This document shows, in pieces, positions 8,413 through 16,481 of a DNA stretch of 64,000 nt. A model generated the notes under the pieces. It searched no databases, was not told where the DNA came from, and was given only the letters and a program-made list of their open reading frames with translations. Both the position numbers and the translations under genes were made by a program. The DNA comes from Marinobacter pelagius. Lineage in GTDB: Bacteria > Pseudomonadota > Gammaproteobacteria > Pseudomonadales > Oleiphilaceae. The stretch is taken from the NCBI RefSeq assembly GCF_003315345.1, contig NZ_QNRO01000020.1, forward strand, positions 18,596-82,595. The letters run 5' to 3'. Every line of letters begins with the position of its first letter. The stretch's first letter is position 1.

Positions 8413-10215
8413 ATGTTCGGTCTGGATACTCTCGGTAAGGCTGTCGGTCAGCTCGTTAACGGTTTCGAAACCAACGTTCGTCAGGGCCAGCAGCAACTGG
8501 AGAAATTGCTTGGAGATACTGGCGTTCTGGATGATGCAACCCTCTCCACGATAACGGAAATGTCGGATGCCTACCGGACGATGGCAGAGGACCTGCTACT
8601 CCACCCGCTGCGGTTCGCTGGAGCCGAGCTGGATCTGGCTCGCAAGCATGCCGCGCTGGGGTATTACACCCTCGCCCGGCTGGTGGGCAGGGATAAACCG
8701 CCCGTAGTCGAACCGGAACCCGACGACCGACGCTTCCAGGCCGAAGACTGGCGCAAACACCTGCCTTTCGATGTTCTCCATCAGGCCTATCTGATCAATT
8801 CCCGCACGTTCCTGGACTGGGTAGCTGCCATGGAAGGGATGCCGCAGGCAGGGCGGGACCAGATGCTGTTCTATGCCCGGCAACTGACCAGTGCGCTGTC
8901 GCCCTCGAATTTCCCGGCTACTAATCCGGAGGTGCTCCGGATTACCTGGGAACGTAAAGGGATGAACCTGGTAGACGGTGGTCGGCAGCTGATCGAAGAC
9001 CTGCGTCAGAACCCGTCCCTCTTCAACGTTGGAATGACCGACCGCTCCGCTTTTGAGGTGGGACGTAACCTGGCAACCAGTCCCGGCAAGGTGGTGTTCC
9101 AGAACGAGCTGATGCAGCTGATCCAGTATTCGCCGACAACGGAAACCGTCAGCAAACGCCCGTTGCTGATTGTTCCTCCCTGGATCAACAAGTATTACAT
9201 CCTGGACCTGACCGCCAGGAACTCCTTTATCCAGTGGCTGGTGAACCAGGGCCAGACCGTGTTCATTATTTCCTGGCGCAATCCTGGCCCTTCGCTCCGG
9301 GACAAAGGCTGGGAAGACTATATGGAGCTGGGGCCACTGGCTGCCATGGAGGCGGTCACCGAAGCCACCGGCGAAAAACAGATGAATGCGATCGGTTACT
9401 GTATCGGTGGCACCCTGTTGGGCTCAACGCTGGCCTGGCTCAAGAAAAAACGCCGCAACCCGGTGGTCAGCGCGACCTATCTGACCACCCTGCTGGACTT
9501 CTCGGACCCGGGCGGCATCGGTGTCTTTATCAACGACCATTCAATCCGGGGTATTGAACGGATGCTTGAGCGCAAGGGCTATCTCGATGGCCGAGCCATG
9601 GCGTTCACCTTCAATCTGCTGCGGGAAAACGAGTTGTTCTGGTCGTTCTGGACCAATAACTACCTGAAAGGCCAGAAGCCGGCGGCTTTTGACCTGCTTT
9701 ACTGGAACACCGATGGCACCAACCTGCCGGCCAGGATGCACAGTTTTTATCTGCGGCAGATGTACCTGAACAACCGGCTGGTGCAGCCGGATTCCCTGAA
9801 CCTGCTCGGTGAATCCATCAACCTGTCCGAAATCGATGTGCCCTCTTTTTTCCTGTCTGCCCGGCAGGATCATATCGCCAAATGGAAAACCACGTACAAG
9901 GGAGCCCTGGCCCACGGTGGCGATGTCCGCTTTGTGCTCTCCGGCTCCGGGCACATCGCCGGCGTGATCAATCCGCCCTACAAGGAAAAATACGGTTACT
10001 GGACCAATGACACCCTGGTGCCGGACGCTGACGCCTGGTTTGAAGGTTCGGAACATCATTCCGGGTCATGGTGGCCGTATTGGCTGGAATGGATTGCTGC
10101 GTTCACTGAAGAGACGGTTCCTGCCCGCACCCCGGGGGACGGAAATCTGCCCGTGCTTGAAGAGGCACCCGGCAGTTATGTCAAAGTCAAAGCTGCGGAC
10201 GCTGCGAAGTTGTGA
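8413..10215 (+). CDS. phaC: Class I poly(R)-3-hydroxyalkanoate synthase
   Basis: A 600-residue PHA polymerase. The N-terminal helical region (1-100) is followed by an alpha/beta-hydrolase core. The lipase-like box GYCIGG carries nucleophile Cys330, with Asp486 in SARQDHIA and His514 in GSGHIAGVINPP, the expected Cys-Asp-His triad. Length and motif spacing match class I enzymes that act without a PhaE or PhaR partner and use short-chain hydroxyacyl-CoA. GGGA lies 7 nt upstream of the ATG. No phaA or phaB thiolase/reductase genes are near, so substrate supply is encoded elsewhere. The pair phaP-phaC is inserted, on the opposite strand, between two parts of an ABC transporter operon. Confidence 0.96.
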   Translation: MFGLDTLGKAVGQLVNGFETNVRQGQQQLEKLLGDTGVLDDATLSTITEMSDAYRTMAEDLLLHPLRFAGAELDLARKHAALGYYTLARLVGRDKPPVVEPEPDDRRFQAEDWRKHLPFDVLHQAYLINSRTFLDWVAAMEGMPQAGRDQMLFYARQLTSALSPSNFPATNPEVLRITWERKGMNLVDGGRQLIEDLRQNPSLFNVGMTDRSAFEVGRNLATSPGKVVFQNELMQLIQYSPTTETVSKRPLLIVPPWINKYYILDLTARNSFIQWLVNQGQTVFIISWRNPGPSLRDKGWEDYMELGPLAAMEAVTEATGEKQMNAIGYCIGGTLLGSTLAWLKKKRRNPVVSATYLTTLLDFSDPGGIGVFINDHSIRGIERMLERKGYLDGRAMAFTFNLLRENELFWSFWTNNYLKGQKPAAFDLLYWNTDGTNLPARMHSFYLRQMYLNNRLVQPDSLNLLGESINLSEIDVPSFFLSARQDHIAKWKTTYKGALAHGGDVRFVLSGSGHIAGVINPPYKEKYGYWTNDTLVPDADAWFEGSEHHSGSWWPYWLEWIAAFTEETVPARTPGDGNLPVLEEAPGSYVKVKAADAAKL

Positions 10216-10288
10216 ATACCGGAAAGTCCATGGGGCGGCGAGGCAGGTCGGGCGAAATCTGTTCTGGTCGTTCAGCTCTGCTGTTGCT

Positions 10289-10323
10289 GAGGAGGTAGTC
10301 AGAGCCATGGTGTCACCAGGTCA
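10289..10323 (-). repeat. Remnant of the permease start codons after the ATPase gene
   Basis: This 35-bp stretch matches 7801-7835 at 30 of 35 positions and spans the ATPase stop and the sequence coding MALTT, the first residues of the permease. The frame then degenerates within about ten codons. In the copy at 7801-7835 the same MALTT opens the full-length permease. It therefore marks where the permease originally followed the ATPase gene. Confidence 0.85.
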
Positions 10324-11023
10324 GTGTCTTCGGGTCCTGCCGTTCGGCATTGCGGGACTCGCCGCTGATCCTGCCGTCAGACATGGTGATCACCCGGTCT
10401 CCCATACCGGCGATAGAGGCATTGTGGGTAATGATGACGGTGGTGGTCCCGGTTTCCCGGTTGGCCTTGTCCAGGGCTTCCAGCACCAGCACGCCGGTGG
10501 CCGAATCCAGCGCTCCCGTGGGCTCATCGCAAAGCAGCACCTGCGGGCGCTTGGCGATGGCCCGGGCAATGGCCACCCGTTGCTGCTCCCCACCGGAAAG
10601 CTGGGCGGGAAAGTGGTCCATCCGGGATTTAAGCCCGACCAGGCCCAACGCTTCGTCGGGCGCCATGGGGTCTGAGGCGATCTCGGTGACTGCCGCGACG
10701 TTTTCCCTCGCCGTGAGGCTCGGAATCAGGTTATAGAACTGGAATACGAACCCGACATGCTCCCGGCGGTAGCGGGTCAGCTCGGCATCACTGGCACCGC
10801 TCAGGTCATGATCCCGGTAACGCACCTCACCGGCGGTAGGTACATCCAGTCCGCCCAGAATATTGAGCAGGGTGGATTTACCGGAGCCGGAAGCACCCAG
10901 CATGACGACGAGCTCACCGGCATAGAGATCCAGGTCGATGCCCCGGAGCGCATGCACCTGTACCTCACCCTGGTCGTAAACCTTGGTCACACCCCGGGTG
11001 TGGAAGACCGCTTCCTTGCTCAC
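10313..11023 (-). CDS. ABC transporter ATPase, LolD/MacB-type
   Basis: A 236-residue ATP-binding subunit. Walker A GASGSGKS is at 43-50, the Q-loop FQFYN at about 94-98, signature [14 protein letters not shown] from 142, Walker [10 protein letters not shown] from 162, and the switch His at about 200. The sequence DEPTGALD and overall length place it with the LolD/FtsE/MacB branch, which energises FtsX-type permeases. The start is taken as GTG 11023 with AGG upstream; the longer open frame to 11143 overlaps dksA and lacks homology. It is 32 bp downstream of the dksA-like gene. Its permease partner is almost certainly the gene at 5445-7820, now separated by the PHA operon. Confidence 0.92.
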   Translation of the reverse strand: MSKEAVFHTRGVTKVYDQGEVQVHALRGIDLDLYAGELVVMLGASGSGKSTLLNILGGLDVPTAGEVRYRDHDLSGASDAELTRYRREHVGFVFQFYNLIPSLTARENVAAVTEIASDPMAPDEALGLVGLKSRMDHFPAQLSGGEQQRVAIARAIAKRPQVLLCDEPTGALDSATGVLVLEALDKANRETGTTTVIITHNASIAGMGDRVITMSDGRISGESRNAERQDPKTLTW

Positions 11024-11055
11024 AGTTGGAATACCTGCCTCTGCTTCCGGGTGAT

Positions 11056-11376
11056 TCAATCGCCGGCGCAGTCGACACAAAGCGTGGTGTACGGCAGTAC
11101 CTGCAATCTGCGCGGATCGATGTCTTCCCCGCAGGATTCGCACTCATCGCCGACACCATTATTGATGCGCTCCAGGGCATGCTCGATCTGGACGAGCTCG
11201 GCACGGGCCTCCGATTCCAGAGAGTCGACCACTTCATCGTTCTGGGTCTGGGTCGCCTGTTCTTCAAAGTCTTTGTCCAGGGCGCCGTCTTCTCGGTTCT
11301 GGTGGGCGTGGTATCGATTCAGGCGAGCCTGAACGTCGGCTTTCAGGGCTTCCAGTTCGGATTTACGGTCAGTCAT
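11056..11376 (-). CDS. TraR/DksA-family zinc-finger protein
   Basis: A 106-residue DksA-like protein. An N-terminal coiled-coil-prone region ([19 protein letters not shown]...) is followed by a C4 zinc finger, CESC...CVDC, in the motif [28 protein letters not shown]. It is shorter than true DksA (about 150 residues) and lacks the acidic tip of canonical DksA as far as I can judge, so it is better called a DksA-family protein than DksA. A GGAGTAG ribosome site precedes the ATG. It leads an apparent operon with the ABC ATPase. A broken copy of its 3' end is at 7836-7951. Confidence 0.9.
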   Translation of the reverse strand: MTDRKSELEALKADVQARLNRYHAHQNREDGALDKDFEEQATQTQNDEVVDSLESEARAELVQIEHALERINNGVGDECESCGEDIDPRRLQVLPYTTLCVDCAGD

Positions 11377-11424
11377 GGCGGGTTACTACTCCTTTGAGCT
11401 TCCATGGGACATTAACGCCTACCC

Positions 11425-11465
11425 TAAAGCATAAGCTGAACCCCGGATTGATGCCTGTCAAAATT
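11425..11465. repeat. Duplicated upstream segment, copy B
   Basis: The second copy of the 41-bp segment (39 of 41 identical to 7968-8008), located 49 bp upstream of the intact dksA-like start. On the minus strand it contains TTGACA and TATGCT elements that could belong to the dksA promoter, although their 22-bp spacing is not ideal. Similarity stops sharply at 11465, marking a duplication boundary. Confidence 0.85.
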
Positions 11466-11505
11466 CCCGTCCGACAAACGACTGAACGTTGCCCCCCAAA
11501 CTAAT

Positions 11506-11539
11506 TCTGACCCGGCCCCCTGGCGAGGTCCGGGTCAGA
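11506..11539. repeat. GGGTCAGA-type palindrome (family member 1)
   Basis: Inverted arms TCTGACCCGG (11506-11515) and CCGGGTCAGA (11530-11539) enclose a 14-nt loop. It lies just past the lipase stop at 11565 and can fold as a hairpin in the lipase transcript, but no T-run follows. The same core recurs at 18774, 33381, 38713, 54500 and 54547. Confidence 0.75.
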
Positions 11540-11564
11540 TTCATCTCCGCGTTGATTTCTGACT

Positions 11565-12689
11565 TCAGTCGCCCCGATCCGCGATGTAATCGGTAATGGC
11601 GGCATAGAACTCCATCTCGTCGAAGTTGTCCGGGCCCACGCCAATGACATCCATATGATCCTGGTTGATCACGTAGCTGGACGACGTCATCTGGGTACTG
11701 TTCGGATGGTTGATGTCGCTGACATAACCCAATCCACGCTGCTCCCAGGCATAATCCAGACAGCCCCAGCACTCATAGAACTGCATCCTGTAGCCCTGCT
11801 GCTGGCTGTTGATGCCAACCAGACCATCGTCATCCCTGTCACCGCCGTAGCCATCGCCCTGGCCGGCTGCACCGTCGCCGTTGCAGTCGTCGTAGCAGTA
11901 GCCGTCACCATCGATGTTGTAGATCAGTTCGGACAACAGCCACAGGGCCGGATTCACCCCGCTGCCATTCTGCGCCGTCATCATGGACACCGAGTTGGCA
12001 ACGTAACTCGTGCTGGAAGGATACTTCTGGTTGAAGGCCTTCATGCCGGTGGTCACGCCATCGTTGGGATCGTAGTCGTTGTAAACCAGCTGCTTGGCAC
12101 CGGCGATGGCGTCGTTGCCACTTCCGTAGACCACGTTGCCGTAGTAGTTGGCCAGGGTTTCAGTGATCGAGTTGATGTAGTGATCCAGAACATACTTGGC
12201 GACCGGTGATCCCCGGTGCGGCGATGAAACACTGACATGGGTCTGAACAACTCGGTAACCCTTGCGTTCCCGCAGCAGGCGAGCAGCCTTGCGGGAATCG
12301 ATACCGCCCTGGGAATGAGACACGATATTCACATGACTGGCACCGGAGGTGGCCATGTAGCTTTCGATGTTGTTTGCCAGCTGATAGCCGCGTACCTCGG
12401 AGCTCTGGAACGGAGTCACCGAGGAGACAAAACTGCGCTGGTCATCATTGATGTCGCCGTTGCAGTTCGCTTCCAGGAACTTGTCACAGGGGTCGAGTAC
12501 ATAGGTGCCGTAGTCGTCGCCCCAGTAATCGTATCCGAGGATGTCATCGAACCCGGCCATGCCGTGAGCAAAAACCACCGGGTATTGGGTACGGTTGGCA
12601 TCCCTTGCCAGGGTCGCAGGGGCGATCACCATCCCGGTGACCAGGAGCATGACTGCGCCCACCCTTGTCAGGGCACTTTCGTTCTTCAT
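11565..12689 (-). CDS. Secreted triacylglycerol lipase (true lipase, family I-like)
   Basis: A 374-residue secreted alpha/beta-hydrolase. The start at 12689 has GAGG 8 nt upstream and gives a signal peptide ending near ATLA (about residue 28). The mature protein opens with YPVVFAHGMAGFDD, the HG oxyanion block of family I lipases. The nucleophile elbow is SHSQGG (Ser about 126), where relatives usually have GHSQG, and a candidate catalytic His is in INQDHMDVIG. Two or three Asp/Asn/Gly-rich stretches (NGDINDD, DGDGYCYDDCNGDG, DRDDDG) resemble calcium-binding loops. Paired cysteines suggest disulfides and periplasmic folding. The divergent neighbour may be its folding chaperone. Confidence 0.88.
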   Translation of the reverse strand: MKNESALTRVGAVMLLVTGMVIAPATLARDANRTQYPVVFAHGMAGFDDILGYDYWGDDYGTYVLDPCDKFLEANCNGDINDDQRSFVSSVTPFQSSEVRGYQLANNIESYMATSGASHVNIVSHSQGGIDSRKAARLLRERKGYRVVQTHVSVSSPHRGSPVAKYVLDHYINSITETLANYYGNVVYGSGNDAIAGAKQLVYNDYDPNDGVTTGMKAFNQKYPSSTSYVANSVSMMTAQNGSGVNPALWLLSELIYNIDGDGYCYDDCNGDGAAGQGDGYGGDRDDDGLVGINSQQQGYRMQFYECWGCLDYAWEQRGLGYVSDINHPNSTQMTSSSYVINQDHMDVIGVGPDNFDEMEFYAAITDYIADRGD

Positions 12690-12815
12690 GGTATTAGCCT
12701 CTTGTTTTTTTTGTGAGCCTGACCACGGTACTGCTACCTGATCCACCCGGACACAGGTAACCGGGGCGCCTAAAAAACAGGCAGCCCATTTCTAGCCCAT
12801 ATCCTTTTGTCCCGT

Positions 12816-12831
12816 TGTGAGAAATGTCACA
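12816..12831. promoter_or_regulatory. CRP/Vfr-type binding site between lipase and helical-protein genes
   Basis: TGTGA-N6-TCACA is a perfect match to the CRP half-site consensus. It lies 127 bp upstream of the lipase start and 111 bp upstream of the divergent gene. It could control either or both. Known CRP and Vfr sites have this form; binding here is inferred. Confidence 0.65.
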
Positions 12832-12941
12832 TCTGCAACAAATAGGTGATACCTTCTCATTTTTTTGTAGTGGCTCACACTGCAAACAACCGGAGCCTGA
12901 TAGGTTTGAAACCGGTTCATGACAACAACTCAAAACAACAA

Positions 12942-13991
12942 ATGGTGACCGGTGTGAAAGTAAAGCCAATCCCGGTGCTGATAATCGGCTCGGCACTGAT
13001 CGCGGTCGCGGCCTATCAGTGGGCCGGGAGTGAGATGACCATAGCCACCACCCCGGATGTATCCTCGCCACAGGAAATCAGGAAGTCGGAACCGGAAACG
13101 GCTCCAACACTGGCTACTCCGACACAGGAAGAGCCTGCCGTGAATGATGACCTTGAGGCCTTTCGGGAACGTTTGATGGCCCGGTTCGAGGGCCAGCTTG
13201 ATCATCCCGGGGGGCAGGTAAGGTTGCTGGGCGAATTGATGCGGTATCTCAACCAGTTCGATCCGGAGCACTGGCGAGAAAGCCTGTCGGCGCTGCTGCT
13301 AAGCTGGTTTCCGGATCGTGGCGAGGAGCTTCTGAACAGGGCCGAAGCGATGATCGCCTACCAGGATTTCATGGAACAGCAGCAGTACACCCTGCGATCC
13401 ATGGGGCCGGACGAACGCCGGGACTTCATCTGGGCCAAACGCCGGGAACTGTTCGGTGATGCCGCCGATGACATCTGGCAATCGGAGCTGCGTAATTATT
13501 CCCTGAGCCAGTCACTCAAGAACCTGGACCAACAGCCCGGCCCCACCCTCGCCAAGGCCGAGGCCTACACCCGGGCCATTCAGGACGCCTACGGCGACGA
13601 GGCTGCCCGTGTCATGGAGCGACGGCGCCAGGAACTGACCGATCGCTTTCTTTCCCTTACCTCCGTTCAGCAGTCATTACACGAGCAGGCGCCGGAACAG
13701 CGTTATGAAACGCTGCGCGGGATCCGCCAGCAACTCGGCATGGAAGAGCAGGCCCTTGATCGCTGGGATCAGCTTGACCGGAGCCGGGACAACCGCTGGT
13801 CCCAGGGTGAGAACTATGAAACCAAGCGGCAGGCCATCGTTGAAAAATACCAACCGGGACCCGAGCGGGAAGAAGCTCTGGACAGCCTGAGCCAGGACAT
13901 TTTCGGAGACGAAATGGCGGCGATTATCCGGGACGAGGAGGCAGCCGGCTATTTTCGATTTCAGGAAAGCCGCATTTACGGTCAAAACTAG
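12942..13991 (+). CDS. Membrane-anchored helical protein, candidate lipase chaperone (LifO-like, divergent)
   Basis: A 349-residue protein. One N-terminal membrane anchor (PIPVLIIGSALIAVAAYQWA), a Pro/Ala/Thr/Glu-rich linker (about 25-65), and then a wholly alpha-helical, charged domain make up its length. That is the architecture of lipase-specific foldases, and the gene is divergent from a secreted lipase. However, I do not find the foldase signature RxxFDYxLSAxGE, so the call rests on architecture and position. Repeated RRELFGDAADDIWQ/QDIFGDEMAAII blocks recall the helical repeats of the foldase arms. The ATG at 12942 is weakly signalled; GTG 12954 is an alternative. Confidence 0.55.
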   Translation: MVTGVKVKPIPVLIIGSALIAVAAYQWAGSEMTIATTPDVSSPQEIRKSEPETAPTLATPTQEEPAVNDDLEAFRERLMARFEGQLDHPGGQVRLLGELMRYLNQFDPEHWRESLSALLLSWFPDRGEELLNRAEAMIAYQDFMEQQQYTLRSMGPDERRDFIWAKRRELFGDAADDIWQSELRNYSLSQSLKNLDQQPGPTLAKAEAYTRAIQDAYGDEAARVMERRRQELTDRFLSLTSVQQSLHEQAPEQRYETLRGIRQQLGMEEQALDRWDQLDRSRDNRWSQGENYETKRQAIVEKYQPGPEREEALDSLSQDIFGDEMAAIIRDEEAAGYFRFQESRIYGQN

Positions 13992-14106
13992 AGGAAAAGA
14001 CCCCGGCCCGACATGAACCAGTCAGCTATTGAATCCAGCGAAATGTGTGGCAACCTTGAGCCTTTGCGCAAGCTCGCGTGGTCATCGCCTTCGGGAGGAA
14101 ATAATC

Positions 14107-14991
14107 ATGACTTCACAGGCCACCGGTTATCTGGCCAACACACCGCTGATACTCGGGATGATGCGTCTGCTGGATCATCCGCAACTGCATGCTCCCAAAA
14201 CCCTGGCGGCATGGATTGAAAGCCAGCTCGAGCGCGGCCTGGATGTTTTCGATCACGCCGACATCTATGGCGACGGTGAGTGCGAACGCCTGTTCGGCGA
14301 GGCTCTGGCAGCCTATCCGGGCCTGCGTGACAAGATCCGGATCGTTACCAAGACGGGGATCGTGCTGGCCCATCAAGACACCAGTCAGTGGCAGACCAAA
14401 CACTACCGGGCCGAGGCGAAACACGTATCCGGGGCCATCGACCGGGCTCTGGGGCGACTCCGGGTTGAGCAGGTGGACACCTTCCTGATCCATCGCCCGG
14501 ATCCGCTGATGGACGCCGAGCCCGTGGCCAGGGTGCTGGAAGAAGCGGTCAGTGCCGGGAAGGTCCGCCACATCGGGGTGTCCAATTTCCGCCCGGAACA
14601 GTGGCGGTGGCTGCAGAAAAACACCGACCTGCCACTGGTCTGCAACCAGGCCGAATTGTCACTGACTCACGCTGAGCCTTTGTTTGACGGCACCCATGAG
14701 GCCCAGCTCAGCGACCGCTTGCGCTGGCTGGCCTGGTCCCCCCTGGGCGGCGGCAAGCTGGCCGGGCACCTGCCCGAAGATCTGCTGGAAACTGCCCGGG
14801 AACACACGGGGCTGTCTGAAACCTCGCTGGCGATTGCCTGGATCAGTCAGATTCCGGGACAGCCGATCCCGGTGCTTGGGAGCATGAACGACGACCGGAT
14901 CAAGGCGGCGCTGGAGGGCTGCAACTCGGTTTTGCCACGCACCCTGTGGTTCGCACTGCTTGAAGCGGTTCGTGGCCGGCGGGTGCCCTGA
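14107..14991 (+). CDS. Aldo/keto reductase
   Basis: This 294-residue AKR-superfamily oxidoreductase (YdhF-like branch) uses NAD(P)H on carbonyl substrates. The tetrad is visible: Asp in VFDHADIYG, Tyr in the same block, Lys in IVTKTGIV, and His in FLIHRPDPL. The GVSNF strand and a C-terminal cofactor-binding stretch (PVLGSMNDDRI) are also present. GGGAGG lies 8 nt upstream of the ATG at 14107, which decides the start against a longer in-frame ORF from 14029. It stands alone between the helical protein gene and the binding-protein gene. Physiological substrate unknown. Confidence 0.88.
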   Translation: MTSQATGYLANTPLILGMMRLLDHPQLHAPKTLAAWIESQLERGLDVFDHADIYGDGECERLFGEALAAYPGLRDKIRIVTKTGIVLAHQDTSQWQTKHYRAEAKHVSGAIDRALGRLRVEQVDTFLIHRPDPLMDAEPVARVLEEAVSAGKVRHIGVSNFRPEQWRWLQKNTDLPLVCNQAELSLTHAEPLFDGTHEAQLSDRLRWLAWSPLGGGKLAGHLPEDLLETAREHTGLSETSLAIAWISQIPGQPIPVLGSMNDDRIKAALEGCNSVLPRTLWFALLEAVRGRRVP

Positions 14992-15011
14992 CCCGGACCG
15001 ATCACCAATAT

Positions 15012-15025
15012 TTGATATACATCAA
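15012..15025. promoter_or_regulatory. Anr/Fnr box
   Basis: TTGATATACATCAA is an exact TTGAT-N4-ATCAA Fnr/Anr consensus. It is 145 bp upstream of the periplasmic binding-protein gene and just past the aldo/keto reductase stop. It predicts oxygen-responsive control of the binding protein; binding is inferred. Confidence 0.7.
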
Positions 15026-15093
15026 CCGCCTACAAACTGTTACGGAATTTTCCACCTTAGTCCCATTGTTGGCTTTATGATCTGCGTTGACAC

Positions 15094-15107
15094 TTACGTG
15101 CGCGTAA
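15094..15107. promoter_or_regulatory. Inverted repeat downstream of the Anr box
   Basis: TTACG-N4-CGTAA lies immediately after a TTGACA hexamer (15087-15092), 63 bp ahead of the binding-protein gene. It could be an operator overlapping a second promoter. No convincing -10 follows at the right spacing. Confidence 0.35.
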
Positions 15108-15169
15108 AAACAACAATCAGAAATCATCTTTCACCGTACCGGTGATATTGCTTCTGGAGGCCAACTTCC

Positions 15170-16420
15170 ATGACTTTGAGAAAAGTCCTGTTTTCGGCGT
15201 GCCTGCTCATGCTGGCAAGCTCTACTGTCTATGCTGAAACCCTAAAGATCGGGCTGAACTACCCTCAGACCGGGCGCTACAAGGACCAGGGGCTGCAACA
15301 GCGGCTCGGCGCCTTTCTGGCCGTGGATGAAATCAACAAGGCCGGCGGCGTGATGGGACAGCCGCTGGAGCTGGTCATCCGCAACACCCGGGGCGAACCC
15401 AAGCAGGGGGCGGAAAACACCGCCGAACTGATTGACCGGGAAGGCGCGAAGATGGTGTTCGGTGGCGTATCCAGTGCCGTAGCCATTGCCTCGGGCAAGG
15501 CTGCCCGCGACCGGGATACGATCTACTTCGGCACCCTCACCTACTCCAATGCCACTACTGGCGCCGAAGGCCACGAGTACATGTTCCGTGAGCCCTACAA
15601 CGCCTGGATGACCGCCAAGGCGTTGAGTCAGTACCTCAGCCGTAACCATGCCAATGAAGAGTACTTCTACATCACCGCCGATTACACTTGGGGCTGGTCC
15701 GTCGAGGAATCCGTGCGCAAGTTCTCAGGCACCGAGGACACCAACGCTCACCAGGGCGTGAAGACCCCGTTCCCCCGCGCGCTGATCTCGGATTTCCGCA
15801 GCGCCTTGGAGCAGGCCATGGCCAGTGACGCCAAGGTCCTGATGCTGGTGCTGTTCGGTGATGACATGGTCCGGGCCCTGAACGTGGCTTACGAGATGGG
15901 CGTTCTCGATAAAATGCAGGTTGTGGTGCCGAACCTGACCCTGGGCATGGCACGGCAGGTTGGCCCGACCATCATGTCCGGTATCGTCGGTGCATCACCC
16001 TGGGTCTGGAACCTGCCGTACGAGAAGAACTATGCCCGTGGCAAGGAATTTGTCGAAGCCTTCTCCCAACGCTACGAGATGCGCCCGTCCACCTCTGCCG
16101 CCTCGGCCTACAGCATCATTTACCAGTACAAGGACGCCGTGGAGCGTGCGGGTACTACCGACAGCAAATCCGTCATCCGGACCCTCGAGGGGCACCGCTA
16201 CAGCCTGCTGAAAGACGAGCAGTACTGGCGCGAGTTTGACCACCAGAATGTCCAGACCGTGCACGTGGTGAAGATCAAGGACCGGAACACCATTGTGGCG
16301 GATGAGTACAGCTCGGATTACTTCGATATCATTGACTCCATGCCCGGAGACGAGGCCGCCCAGACCCGCGAGGAATGGGAAGAGCGCCGCCGGGAGGCCG
16401 GCAAACCCACCAGCCTCTGA
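15170..16420 (+). CDS. Periplasmic substrate-binding protein, branched-chain amino acid/amide type (orphan)
   Basis: A 416-residue type I periplasmic binding protein. It has a signal peptide (cleavage after VYA, residue 22), an opening strand LKIGLNYPQTGRYKDQG, and the two-lobe Peripla_BP_6 pattern (GGVSSAVAIASGKAARDRDTIYFG; YFYITADYTWGW). A charged C-terminal tail (REEWEERRREAGK) follows. In LIV-type transporters such a protein feeds two permeases and two ATPases, but none is encoded here. It may serve a transporter elsewhere or act as a sensor component. TGGAGG lies 10 nt before the ATG. An exact Anr/Fnr box upstream suggests induction at low oxygen. Confidence 0.85.
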   Translation: MTLRKVLFSACLLMLASSTVYAETLKIGLNYPQTGRYKDQGLQQRLGAFLAVDEINKAGGVMGQPLELVIRNTRGEPKQGAENTAELIDREGAKMVFGGVSSAVAIASGKAARDRDTIYFGTLTYSNATTGAEGHEYMFREPYNAWMTAKALSQYLSRNHANEEYFYITADYTWGWSVEESVRKFSGTEDTNAHQGVKTPFPRALISDFRSALEQAMASDAKVLMLVLFGDDMVRALNVAYEMGVLDKMQVVVPNLTLGMARQVGPTIMSGIVGASPWVWNLPYEKNYARGKEFVEAFSQRYEMRPSTSAASAYSIIYQYKDAVERAGTTDSKSVIRTLEGHRYSLLKDEQYWREFDHQNVQTVHVVKIKDRNTIVADEYSSDYFDIIDSMPGDEAAQTREEWEERRREAGKPTSL

Positions 16421-16451
16421 ATCCGGGACTGATTCTTTCCCCGCAACACCT

Positions 16452-16481
16452 CATCGGACGGAGCACCAGCTCCGTCCGATG
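16452..16481 (+). terminator. Perfect 13-bp hairpin after the binding-protein gene, followed by a C10 tract
   Basis: Arms CATCGGACGGAGC and GCTCCGTCCGATG pair perfectly around ACCA, 31 bp after the stop. Instead of a T-run the hairpin is followed by C-rich sequence including ten consecutive C at 16492-16501. It likely protects or ends the mRNA but is not a classical intrinsic terminator. Confidence 0.6.

Noticed and set aside
7828..8496. 222-codon minus-strand frame across the dksA remnant and phasin gene
   Set aside because: It is antisense to the phasin and in a different frame from the dksA remnant; no domain is seen.
10066..10308. 80-codon minus-strand ORF starting MALTT after the ATPase
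   Set aside because: Only the first few codons match the permease; the rest is antisense to the phaC end, so it is a remnant and not a gene.
11425..11465. Segment repeats as insertion-sequence ends
   Set aside because: The copies are in the same orientation, have no inverted ends and no transposase lies between; a duplication explains them better.
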